Assembly: GCA_910587295.1 (NCBI GenBank)
Contig: CAJULP010000109.1
Span: 1 to 53,956 of the forward strand
Direction of reading: 5' to 3'
DNA: 53,956 bases
Origin: an uncultured Lachnospiraceae bacterium
GTDB lineage: Bacteria > Bacillota > Clostridia > Lachnospirales > Lachnospiraceae
Shown here: positions 8,939-17,308 of the stretch, in pieces
How the letters are laid out: each line of letters starts with the position of its first letter
How positions within the stretch are numbered: position 1 is the first letter of the stretch
The notes under the pieces: model-generated
What the model was told of the DNA's origin: nothing
Database searches by the model: none
The model's input: only the letters and a program-made list of their open reading frames with translations
Made by a program: the position numbers and the translations under genes

Positions 8939-9178
8939 CTAAAATACACTCAAATTTAATACGATCGTCAAAACCATAAACCCGATTGCCAGATACTTGG
9001 TGATCTTCACAAGTTTGCCTTCCATGGAACGCCCCTTGTTCTTCCCCCAGTATGTTTCAGCTGCACCGCTTATGGCCCCTAAACCTGCTGACTTGCCTTC
9101 CTGCATCAATACCAGCGCTGTAAGCGCAATACACAATAATATAAATATAACCTGAATAATGATCCTTAAAACTGCCAT
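8939..9178 (-). CDS. secG: Protein translocase subunit SecG
   Basis: The 79-residue protein is the small SecYEG subunit that assists protein export. It begins MAVLRIIIQVIFILLCIAL, with AGGAGG six bases before the ATG. It shows the two-helix SecG layout: TM1 at about 5-24, the conserved LMQEGKSAGLGA loop and TM2 at about 58-77. A longer in-frame ATG upstream lacks a suitable binding site. The gene has its own promoter and terminator. The secG-rnr-smpB-ssrA order is common in Firmicutes. Confidence 0.93.
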   Translation of the reverse strand: MAVLRIIIQVIFILLCIALTALVLMQEGKSAGLGAISGAAETYWGKNKGRSMEGKLVKITKYLAIGFMVLTIVLNLSVF

Positions 9179-9207
9179 ATTATACCTCCTAAAACCACGT
9201 GAAGTTA

Positions 9208-9236
9208 AGTTTAGCACATTAAGGACAAAATTGCAA
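9208..9236 (-). promoter_or_regulatory. Promoter of secG
   Basis: On the minus strand TTGCAA (9231-9236), a 17-nt spacer and TAAACT (9208-9213) lie 30 bases ahead of the secG ATG. Confidence 0.65.
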
Positions 9237-9251
9237 GCATTTTATGCACAA

Positions 9252-9277
9252 ATGCAAGTGAAGAATGCAAGTGAAGA
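9252..9277. repeat. Two perfect tandem copies of a 13-bp unit
   Basis: The unit ATGCAAGTGAAGA occurs twice head to tail (9252-9264 and 9265-9277) between the lysozyme stop and the secG promoter. No function is apparent. Confidence 0.85.
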
Positions 9278-9307
9278 GTAACAATTCAGCGAAAACCAGA
9301 AAAAGGC

Positions 9308-10801
9308 TTAGTTCTGGCCTTCCTGGGGCGCTGCTTCGCCCTCCGGCGCAGGCGCTTCCACCTTCACAAGAACGCCATCCGGCGTCGTGGTATATGCCGC
9401 ACCGTCAATCTCCAACGTACCGTTTCTTACCAGTGCTCCGGTAGCCGGATCATAATAAAAGATCCCGTCTCCGCGGTCAACCACCCCAACCGCCATCACG
9501 CCTTCCGCATTGAAGAAATAATCCTGCTTGTCAACCGTTACGGGACCTGTGACCATATGTCCATCGTCAGGGGCTAAGTAATGCCGTCCTTTGGCATCGT
9601 CAAAAAAGCCCTTCACTTTTGCCCCGGTGGCCGGATCATAGTAAAACGTTCCGTTCTCCAGGCTTACCCAGCCCTGCTGGCGGATTCCTTCCGCATTAAA
9701 CAGAAATTCCGCATTGTCGATCACCTGGGCGCCGGTCAGCATATGGCCGTCCGCTCTGTCAAAGAAATAGATATTTCCCTTTTCATCGCTTAGCCACTCC
9801 CGCTTCATGATCCCGTTATTTGCCGGGTCATAGAAGAATTTCTGCTCGTTTAACACTACCCAGCCGCTTGTTTTAACACCTTCTGCCGTAAAATAAAAAT
9901 CTGCCCCGTCTACCTGACACTGCCCTCTTGCAATGCTTCCGTCTGCAGGTGAGAGATAATATGTACCGGAAGGGTCCGAAAACCACCCCCGGACCAGATT
10001 CCCGGCTTCATCCAGATAGTATCTGGTATCATTGTAAGAAACCCATCCTCTCTGCATCCGCCAGTTCTGATAAAACCTTACATTCCCGTTATGCTCCAGA
10101 AAGCCTTCCGGTATGATCAGCTTGCTGTAATCCTTATATTGATAGTTTAAGTCCACGTTTCCGCCTATCCCGTTTACTCTTCCTTTGCTGGAATACTGCC
10201 AGAAGCAGACATTGTTCCCTGTCTCACAGGAATCCGCATACTGGGCCACCCATCTGTCCCAGCCAGCGTTATCCATCCTCTGGGTAAACATATTTTTATT
10301 GGAATAAACCATGGGATGGTACCCTGCCGCATCAATCGGAACGCAAAACGCATTGATGATGTCGATGAGCTGTTGGTTGGAAAGCCCTTTATGGCATTTA
10401 TCCTCAATATCAAACACCACCGGGTAGTTCACCGTGTACGGTGCAATCCACTGCAGGATCAGACTGGCTTCGTTGGCCGCCTGCTCCGGTGTGGTAGCAT
10501 AGGAATAAAGGTACACCCCCGTCTTAAGTCCTGCCGCCTGGGCTCCGGTGATATTCGCCGCAAACTGCGGGTCAACACCGCTGTTGGTGCTTCCTGCCTT
10601 GATAAAAACAAACTGGACCCCGGAAGCTGCCACCTGCTCCCAGTTTACTGCCCCATTGTGCTTGGATACGTCGATCCCTTTTGCGATTGCCCCGCTTGCC
10701 GTGACAGCCTTGGCTGAAAACGCCGGAAGCATGGAGACCACCGCTGCCAATAGCACGGCGCTGCCTATTTTTCTTACCCATGACTTAAACTTTTTTTTCA
10801 T
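9308..10801 (-). CDS. Secreted GH25 lysozyme with cell-wall-binding repeats
   Basis: The 497-residue protein should cleave the MurNAc-GlcNAc bond of peptidoglycan outside the cell. A signal peptide covers residues 1-32 (cleavage near AFSAKA). The GH25 barrel spans about 40-225, with GIDVSKHNGAVNW and the catalytic acid pair in PVVFDIEDK, ending near FWQYSSKG and NVDLN. From about 240 to 480 there are roughly 20-residue aromatic repeats (W/F-YY-D, for example FYYDPATGA and GYYL-type variants) like choline/glucan-binding repeats. The tail is rich in A, P and E. It begins 17 bases after the enolase stop, with GAGGAG as binding site, so it may share the enolase transcript. Confidence 0.92.
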   Translation of the reverse strand: MKKKFKSWVRKIGSAVLLAAVVSMLPAFSAKAVTASGAIAKGIDVSKHNGAVNWEQVAASGVQFVFIKAGSTNSGVDPQFAANITGAQAAGLKTGVYLYSYATTPEQAANEASLILQWIAPYTVNYPVVFDIEDKCHKGLSNQQLIDIINAFCVPIDAAGYHPMVYSNKNMFTQRMDNAGWDRWVAQYADSCETGNNVCFWQYSSKGRVNGIGGNVDLNYQYKDYSKLIIPEGFLEHNGNVRFYQNWRMQRGWVSYNDTRYYLDEAGNLVRGWFSDPSGTYYLSPADGSIARGQCQVDGADFYFTAEGVKTSGWVVLNEQKFFYDPANNGIMKREWLSDEKGNIYFFDRADGHMLTGAQVIDNAEFLFNAEGIRQQGWVSLENGTFYYDPATGAKVKGFFDDAKGRHYLAPDDGHMVTGPVTVDKQDYFFNAEGVMAVGVVDRGDGIFYYDPATGALVRNGTLEIDGAAYTTTPDGVLVKVEAPAPEGEAAPQEGQN

Positions 10802-10818
10802 TTGTCTCTCTCCTCATG

Positions 10819-12138
10819 TTAAATCTTATTAAATGGTTCTTTGTAAGCCGCTACACTCCCAAGTTCCTCCTCGATCCTAAGAAGCTGATTGTACTTGGCA
10901 ACACGGTCACTGCGGCAGGGCGCACCGGTCTTGATCTGCCCGGCGTTTACCGCAACTGAAAGATCAGCGATAAAGGTGTCCTCCGTCTCTCCCGACCTAT
11001 GGGATATCACCGCCTTATACCCGTTTTTCTGTGCCATCTCAATTGCTTCCATGGCCTCTGATACCGTACCGATCTGGTTGACCTTGACAAGAATTGCGTT
11101 TGCGACATGAAGCTTGATCCCTGCGTCCAGCCTTTTTGGATTGGTGACAAACAGATCGTCTCCCACTAACTGGATCTTGTCGCCAAGGCATCCTGTCAGC
11201 TTGGCCCATCCATCCCAATCGTCCTCCGCCAGCCCGTCCTCAATGGAGAGGATCGGATATTTGGATATCAGCGCTTCATAATATGCAATCATTTCAGAAG
11301 TATCCCGTACCACTTCTTTTCCTTTTAGGGAGCTCTCCCCGGGGAAGTGGTACATACCTGTTTTTTCATTGTATAATTCACTGGAAGCAACGTCAAGAGC
11401 TATTTTAATATCCTGCCCTGGTAAATAATTACTTTTTTCAATTGCCTGGACAATAAGGTCAAGGACCGCTTCCGCATCCGGAAGATCCGGTGCAAACCCG
11501 CCTTCATCCCCCACACTGGTGGCAAGATGCTTTTCCTCCAGAATCTTTTTTAGGAAATGATAGATCTCCGCACAGATGCGCAGACCATCCGCAAAACTTT
11601 CCGCCTGCACCGGCATGATCATAAATTCCTGAAAATCTACGGTGTTTGCCGCATGCCGCCCTCCGTTTAAAATATTCATCATGGGAACCGGCATCAACCT
11701 GGTATATGCCCCGCCAAGATACTGGTATAGGGGGATCCGCAAGGCCTCCGCCCCGGCCCTTGCCACCGCCATGGATACCGCAAGGGTGGCATTAGCCCCT
11801 AAATTCCCTTTATTATCCGTTCCGTCAGTCTCCATTAAAATACGGTCGATCTCTATTTGGTTTAACCCGTTTTTCCCGCAGACTGCCTCCTTGATCTTCG
11901 TATTGATATTGGATACCGCTTTGGTCACGCCAAGCCCAAAATATCTGGTCTGGGCGTCTCTCAACTCAACCGCCTCAAAACGCCCGGTACTTGCGCCTGA
12001 GGGAACCGACGCCTTTCCCCCGTACCGTTTCCCTGTCATGGTGTCCGTTAAGACTACCTCCGCTTCTACCGTGGGATTTCCCCTGGAATCTAATATCTCC
12101 CGTCCGTGTACGTTTGTAATTTGCATATAGGTCTTCAT
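10819..12138 (-). CDS. eno: Enolase
   Basis: The 439-residue enzyme converts 2-phosphoglycerate to phosphoenolpyruvate. Visible motifs are SVPSGASTGRFEAVELRD near the N-terminus, VDFQEFMIMP, the magnesium ligands in SIEDGLAEDDW and LVGDDLFVTN, the catalytic lysine in ILVKVNQIGT, and ISHRSGETEDTFIADLSV. The binding site CAGGAGG lies upstream of ATG 12138. The lysozyme gene follows after 17 bases. gpmI, the preceding glycolytic step, lies about 9 kb away on the same strand. The protein is slightly longer than average because of a short N-terminal extension (MKTYMQ). Confidence 0.97.
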   Translation of the reverse strand: MKTYMQITNVHGREILDSRGNPTVEAEVVLTDTMTGKRYGGKASVPSGASTGRFEAVELRDAQTRYFGLGVTKAVSNINTKIKEAVCGKNGLNQIEIDRILMETDGTDNKGNLGANATLAVSMAVARAGAEALRIPLYQYLGGAYTRLMPVPMMNILNGGRHAANTVDFQEFMIMPVQAESFADGLRICAEIYHFLKKILEEKHLATSVGDEGGFAPDLPDAEAVLDLIVQAIEKSNYLPGQDIKIALDVASSELYNEKTGMYHFPGESSLKGKEVVRDTSEMIAYYEALISKYPILSIEDGLAEDDWDGWAKLTGCLGDKIQLVGDDLFVTNPKRLDAGIKLHVANAILVKVNQIGTVSEAMEAIEMAQKNGYKAVISHRSGETEDTFIADLSVAVNAGQIKTGAPCRSDRVAKYNQLLRIEEELGSVAAYKEPFNKI

Positions 12139-12171
12139 GCTCTGCCTCCTGAAAGAAAAATTTTGTAAGTA

Positions 12172-12200
12172 TTGTATCCAATTTCAGGAATTGCTATACT
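12172..12200 (+). promoter_or_regulatory. Promoter of the PMT-family gene
   Basis: TTGTAT (12172-12177), a 17-nt spacer and TATACT (12195-12200) precede the plus-strand gene starting at 12256. The divergent enolase promoter must overlap this segment but is not clear to me. Confidence 0.65.
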
Positions 12201-12255
12201 AGGATAGACGGCAATGCCGCTCTTAGAACGTTATGATTTAAGGAGTATCAGACAC

Positions 12256-13941
12256 ATGAGAAAAAAACTTTCAAAGGATTTCATCTGCGCCTTTGCGCTT
12301 ACTTCTATTTTTGCAGTGCTGTCCTTATTCCGGTTAGGGAACACCTATGCTCCCCAGTCTTATTACACCGCAGATTCTGAAAACCGGGATATCATCCTTG
12401 ATTTTGGTTCCTACCTGGATGTATCTTCCGTCTCTGTTTTCCTGGGGAACTTAAATACCCGGCATTTTTCCCTTTCCGCATTCAATGAAGTGACAGGGAT
12501 CTGGGAAGTGGTCGACGGGGATGCGGTGGCAGAATCCGTCTTTGCCTGGAACAAAATAGACGTCAACTACAACCTGCGTTACCTTGGCATTGTCTGTACG
12601 GATGATGCCGCCATCTTAAACGAGCTGGCAGCCCAGGGGCCGGACGGGCAGGTCCTGCTTCCCGTAAACGCCAGTGACTATCCCGCCTTATTTGACGAGC
12701 AGGATACCTTCCCCGAAGTGAAAACCTATATGACCGGCACCATGTTTGACGAAGTATACCATGGGCGCACGGCTTACGAGTTTCTCCACGGACTTACCAC
12801 TTATGAAACCACTCATCCCCATTTGGGCAAGATCCTGATTTCCCTTGGGATATTAGTCTTTGGGATGACCCCCTTTGGCTGGCGCATCATGTCGGTGCTT
12901 TTTGGCATTTTGATTATCCCTTTTATGTATCTGTTTGCCAAAAAACTGTTTAAAAATACCTTTGCCGCCACCACTGCCACTGCGCTCCTTGTTTTTGACT
13001 GTATGCATTACACCCTATCCAGGATCGCAACCATAGATATTTTTGCGGCCTTCTTTATCCTTGCAATGTACTACTACATGTACCGGTATCTAGAGGCGGA
13101 CCACCAATACCGGATGACGAAAAATGCCCTGTCGGACTCATTTATGCCCAGACCGATCTACACTGCCTTAGCCCTTTCCGGCATCAGCATGGCTTTCGGG
13201 ATCGCCACAAAATGGACCGGGGTCTATGCCGGAGCCGGCCTTGCCCTGTTGTTTATCTGGCATACCTTATCCCACTATCCAAAAGGACAGGTCCTTAAGC
13301 TGTTTTTCTTTTGCAGCGCCTTTTTTATCCTGATCCCCCTTTTGGTCTATGTCCTGTGCTTTATCCCTGTAGTAGGGTATTCCCCTTACAAAAACCTGAT
13401 CGATAAAGTCATCCAGGGAACCATCTACATGTTTGACTATCATTCCACGCTGGTTGCGGAGCATTACTACAGTTCCCCTTTTTATGAGTGGCCCGTTATC
13501 TGGATGCCGCTGTTAGATGCCAACGACGCTGTTGACGCCACAAGGGTAAGCGCAATAAGCTGTATGGGAAATCCCCTGATCTGGTGGGCAGGCATTCCCT
13601 GCTCCCTTTATGTATTTTTCCGCTGGATCGTTCGGCATGATAAAAAAGCCGGATTTCTCTGCATTGCATATCTGGCCCAATATGTGCCCTGGATGTCGGT
13701 AGGCCGGATCACCTTTATCTATCACTATTTCCCCGCAATCTTATTCGTGATCCTGATGATGGGCTATACCATAGACCGGATAAAAGAACGCTTTCCATGG
13801 GGCAGAAAAGCCACTGCCATTTATCTGGCAGCGGCCATCCTTTGCTTCTTCCTGTTCTTCCCGGTGATCTCCGGCCTCCCCGTTTCCAAGGAATGGGGGA
13901 TGCAGCTTCGCTGGCTGAAAGACTGGATCTTAGTGTTATAG
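12256..13941 (+). CDS. Membrane glycosyltransferase of the PMT (GT39) family
   Basis: The 561-residue product is a polytopic GT-C enzyme related to protein O-mannosyltransferases, which transfer sugar from a polyprenyl-phosphate donor on the outer face of the membrane. I start it at ATG 12256 (MRKKLSKDF), behind AAGGAG. TM1 is at about 10-28, followed by a beta-rich extracytoplasmic stretch, then the PMT-type motif FDEVYHGRTAYEFL with its acidic pair and THPHLGKILISLG. About ten further helices follow. The 3' end overlaps the convergent gene by 6 bases. Acceptor and sugar cannot be read from the sequence. Confidence 0.82.
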   Translation: MRKKLSKDFICAFALTSIFAVLSLFRLGNTYAPQSYYTADSENRDIILDFGSYLDVSSVSVFLGNLNTRHFSLSAFNEVTGIWEVVDGDAVAESVFAWNKIDVNYNLRYLGIVCTDDAAILNELAAQGPDGQVLLPVNASDYPALFDEQDTFPEVKTYMTGTMFDEVYHGRTAYEFLHGLTTYETTHPHLGKILISLGILVFGMTPFGWRIMSVLFGILIIPFMYLFAKKLFKNTFAATTATALLVFDCMHYTLSRIATIDIFAAFFILAMYYYMYRYLEADHQYRMTKNALSDSFMPRPIYTALALSGISMAFGIATKWTGVYAGAGLALLFIWHTLSHYPKGQVLKLFFFCSAFFILIPLLVYVLCFIPVVGYSPYKNLIDKVIQGTIYMFDYHSTLVAEHYYSSPFYEWPVIWMPLLDANDAVDATRVSAISCMGNPLIWWAGIPCSLYVFFRWIVRHDKKAGFLCIAYLAQYVPWMSVGRITFIYHYFPAILFVILMMGYTIDRIKERFPWGRKATAIYLAAAILCFFLFFPVISGLPVSKEWGMQLRWLKDWILVL

Positions 13942-15144
13942 GCTGTTTTCTTTTATCTGCCTTTGCAGATCGTATCCCACATATACCAAGAGCCCCAGCG
14001 CAAAAAGCGCCAGATACTGGATCGGTACAAGATGCACGGCAATCAGGTAAGGCATAAAGGTAAGGATCGATACAACGAAATATCCGCACATCACCGGCAG
14101 CTTTTTTCTGTTGATAAAGCCGTAGGCAATTGCCAGAAGATCCACCAGAAAGCCGTACCTGTCGTGCATATGGGGCAGACAGTAAACGCAAAGCGCCACC
14201 GTAAAAAGCGCCAGCGTGACCACAAGTTCTCCACCCATACGCACCTTTTTCGTATAAAGGTAATACGCAAGGCAGCCAAGGAGGATCACCGTCATAAAGA
14301 TCCCCGCACCGCTGACCTCCCCCGCATGACGCATATCCGGCATCGCCTCCCCAAGCAGCGCATAGATATTAGGATATTCCAGCGTTCCCCAGGGGTAGGT
14401 TCCGGACTGGTCAACATAGATCAACAGCAGTTCTTTTAAATCCCTTCCCATAAGCCATGCCGGAACGGCGCCAAGCACATAAAGAAGAGGCAGATACACA
14501 AAATCCCGAAACCTTACGGTCTCTTCCTTCAGCCACAGAATCACCAGAAAAGGCAGGATAAATAACGTCTGCTGTTTAAACGCAAAGGCTATCCCCACAA
14601 AGATCATACATCCCCTGCTGTCCTTTTGAAACAGGCGGTACAGCCCCCACAGGATAAACGCGCTATAAATGATATCGCACTGACACCAATACGCTCCGTC
14701 TAAAATCACCGTAGGGGACAGCAGCACTGCCGCCATCCCCAAAACGGACCTTCTCACCTTGCCCGTAAGCCGGTACAGAATGGAAAACATCGCCACTGCC
14801 GCCACATAATCGAACAGCACGGACACCAGCTTTAACGCATACAGGTCATTTTTGCTGATGTAGGAAACCAGGCACATGATATACATGTAAGGCGAGGTAT
14901 AATTGGAAATCTGACAGCCAAGAGAGGCAAAGCCCCCTCCTTCCCTGATTTGTCTCATCCAGTCTTCCAAGAAACCAAAATAATCCGCCGACTCGATCGG
15001 CATCAGCTTCCAGCGTATAAAAAATCCAAACACAAACAGGCACAGGATAAACAAAAGATCCACAACCTGAAATGTAATGTCCTTTATCTTAATGCTGCAG
15101 AACATTATTTTGTCAAAATTACGCTCTTTCATTGCCTTCCCCAT
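13936..15144 (-). CDS. Polytopic GT-C-like membrane protein (putative mannosyltransferase)
   Basis: The 402-residue protein has about ten hydrophobic helices starting at residue 25. An early loop carries acidic and aromatic residues (IESADYFGFLEDWMRQI), as in lipid-linked-sugar GT-C transferases of the DUF2029/PIG-V type. KQQTLFILPFLVILWLKEE and a late LPHMHDRYGF motif also fit this group. Its start lies inside the end of the GH31 gene (26-base overlap), so the two are coupled. An alternative ATG is four codons downstream. Acceptor unknown. Confidence 0.7.
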   Translation of the reverse strand: MGKAMKERNFDKIMFCSIKIKDITFQVVDLLFILCLFVFGFFIRWKLMPIESADYFGFLEDWMRQIREGGGFASLGCQISNYTSPYMYIMCLVSYISKNDLYALKLVSVLFDYVAAVAMFSILYRLTGKVRRSVLGMAAVLLSPTVILDGAYWCQCDIIYSAFILWGLYRLFQKDSRGCMIFVGIAFAFKQQTLFILPFLVILWLKEETVRFRDFVYLPLLYVLGAVPAWLMGRDLKELLLIYVDQSGTYPWGTLEYPNIYALLGEAMPDMRHAGEVSGAGIFMTVILLGCLAYYLYTKKVRMGGELVVTLALFTVALCVYCLPHMHDRYGFLVDLLAIAYGFINRKKLPVMCGYFVVSILTFMPYLIAVHLVPIQYLALFALGLLVYVGYDLQRQIKENSL

Positions 15145-17227
15145 CCTGGTCCTTTGCCAAATTTCCGAACATTTTCCTGACAGATTCCTCCTTTGTAAAC
15201 ACAGGGATCACATCAAGAGGGGCATAGGCATCAACTACCTGCCCACCTTCCCACTTCTTTCCTGTAAAGACTTCCACCCAGCTTGCGCCGAAAGGCAGAT
15301 AAACTTCCCTATGACTGACACCCGCCTCCATCACCGGGGCAACCAGCACGTCTTTCCCAAACATGTAAGCATCCTCCACTTCCCATCCATGCTTATCTTC
15401 CGGGAAATCAAAAAACAACGGTCTCATCACCGGCTCACCGGTCTTACTTGCCGCTTCCATACAAGATCTGATATACGGCCGCAGCCCTTCCCTCAAAAAC
15501 AGGTATTTTTTCATAATCTCATAATTGTCATCCCCAAAGCTCCACACCTCATTATCCTGGCCTGAGGTAAGCTGTCTTACGCCGTCAATAAACTCCCGCT
15601 CCCTTTCATACCAGGGAGACCTCTCCCCGTGCATCCGAAATACCGGGCAGAATGCGCCCCAGGCAAACCAGCGTACCAAAAGTTCCTGAAAAGCCGGGTC
15701 CGTAATATCTCCGCCGATGAAACCGCCGATATCGCAGGTCCACCACGGAATACCTGCCATCCCCATATTAAGCCCTGCCTGGAGCTGCTCCCTCATGGCC
15801 CGGAAAGTGGAACTGATATCCCCCGACCAGGTAAGCACGCCGTACTTCTGGCTGCCTGCCCAGGCACAGCGGACCAGGCTCATGATTTCCTCTTCCCCTT
15901 CCGCTTTTAACCCGTCATAAAATCCCTTTGCATACATCTTAGGATAGATATTGGTACACTGCAAAGCAGGCCCGGCATAATAGCGGTAATTGTCAAACTC
16001 ATATGCCCACTCCGGCTCCGCCTCATCCAGCCAAAAGATACGGATGCCCTTTTTATAATAATTTTCCCTGCATTTTTCCCAGACAAACTCCCTTGCCCCG
16101 GGGTGGGTGGTATCGTAATAAGTGGTATCCCCCATCCATGTAGAGTGGTTGGCACACCCTCTGTCATTCCTTACCAGATATCCTTTTTCCGCCATTTGTC
16201 CGTAATTTTCACTGCGCTCGTCCACCGTGGGCCATACGGATACCACCGTTTCTATTCCCAGTTCCTTTAATTCTTTTACCATAGCGTCAGGATCCGGCCA
16301 ATCCCTCGGCTCAAACTTAAATTCTCCCTGCCTGGTCCAATGGAAAAAATCCACCACAATGGCATCCATGGGAAGCCCTCTTTTTTTGTGTTCCCTTGCC
16401 ACTGCCAAAAGTTCTTCCTGGGTCCTGTAGCGGAGCTTGCACTGCCAGTATCCCATGCCGTATTCCGGCATCATGGGCGTCCTGCCTGTCACCGCACTGT
16501 ATTGCTTTAAAATCTCCGCCGGCGTATCTCCCGCAGTGATAAAATAATCCATCTTCCGGGTAGACCTTGCATACCACTCGGTCTTGTTTGCCCCAAAGAC
16601 CACCCTGCCTGTTGCCGGATTGTTCCACAAAAAGCCATACCTCCTGCTTGAGACCATAAACGGTACGCTTGCCTGACTGTTCCTGTGTTCTAATTCAAGG
16701 ATGGCTCCCTTTTTATTCAAGTTTTTTTCCTGATACTGCCCCATACCGTAAATCCGTTCATCGTCAAAAGCCTCAAACCGGGCAGTCAGCTCAAAATCAG
16801 AAGTTCCGGCTATGGGCTTAATCTCCCTTGCCGGCACACCTATCGGCACCGCATAGCGGCATACCCGGTCACGGTTACGCCAATATTCCGCTGTAAGCAG
16901 ATCTCCTTTTTGGTTATAAAAGCTGATCCACCCTTCCGGATTGATCTTAACGGTAAGCTTTCCGTTTATAAACGTATATTCCTTTCCCACCATGTGATAC
17001 TTTGCCCATTCTTCCCCGCGATACCACGGATCCGTGATATCCAGCTCCTTTATCATGATCTTCGGAACGCACTCCGGCACCTTTTCCTCCAGCGCCCAAT
17101 CGTTTTCATCCATTTTCGGTTCGCCGCACATCCGAATCCTGACTGAATTTTCCCCCCAGCACTCAATCCATACCTGGCTGACTCCCCTTTCTATAATCAG
17201 CCTGTTCCCATCCTGTCTTACCATCAT
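15119..17227 (-). CDS. GH31 family glycosidase (alpha-glucosidase/alpha-xylosidase type)
   Basis: The 702-residue cytosolic enzyme should hydrolyse a terminal alpha-linked glucose or xylose. It has the N-terminal beta-sandwich of GH31 (1-240) and then the barrel: GYWQCKLRYRTQEELL, the nucleophile region IFWLDEAEPEW, the acid/base region LTWSGDISSTF, and GIPWWTCDIGGF. FRMHGERSPW and a C-terminal beta domain follow. No signal peptide is present. GGGAGG precedes two adjacent ATG codons, and I kept the first. The neighbours are glycosyltransferase-like genes, so the substrate may be a glycan made or recycled here. That is inference. Confidence 0.88.
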   Translation of the reverse strand: MMVRQDGNRLIIERGVSQVWIECWGENSVRIRMCGEPKMDENDWALEEKVPECVPKIMIKELDITDPWYRGEEWAKYHMVGKEYTFINGKLTVKINPEGWISFYNQKGDLLTAEYWRNRDRVCRYAVPIGVPAREIKPIAGTSDFELTARFEAFDDERIYGMGQYQEKNLNKKGAILELEHRNSQASVPFMVSSRRYGFLWNNPATGRVVFGANKTEWYARSTRKMDYFITAGDTPAEILKQYSAVTGRTPMMPEYGMGYWQCKLRYRTQEELLAVAREHKKRGLPMDAIVVDFFHWTRQGEFKFEPRDWPDPDAMVKELKELGIETVVSVWPTVDERSENYGQMAEKGYLVRNDRGCANHSTWMGDTTYYDTTHPGAREFVWEKCRENYYKKGIRIFWLDEAEPEWAYEFDNYRYYAGPALQCTNIYPKMYAKGFYDGLKAEGEEEIMSLVRCAWAGSQKYGVLTWSGDISSTFRAMREQLQAGLNMGMAGIPWWTCDIGGFIGGDITDPAFQELLVRWFAWGAFCPVFRMHGERSPWYEREREFIDGVRQLTSGQDNEVWSFGDDNYEIMKKYLFLREGLRPYIRSCMEAASKTGEPVMRPLFFDFPEDKHGWEVEDAYMFGKDVLVAPVMEAGVSHREVYLPFGASWVEVFTGKKWEGGQVVDAYAPLDVIPVFTKEESVRKMFGNLAKDQDGEGNERA

Positions 17228-17260
17228 CGCAAATACCTCCCACCGGTAAATTTTTTCATA

Positions 17261-17305
17261 AAATAAAGCCGATATCTGATCTGACAGATATCAGCTTTAT
17301 TTTAT
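17261..17305 (-). terminator. Intrinsic terminator after the ABC permease gene
   Basis: On the minus strand AATAAAGC-GATATC pairs with GATATC-GCTTTATT around a 10-base loop, followed by a short U-rich stretch, between the permease stop and the GH31 start. Confidence 0.75.
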
Positions 17306-17308
17306 CAT

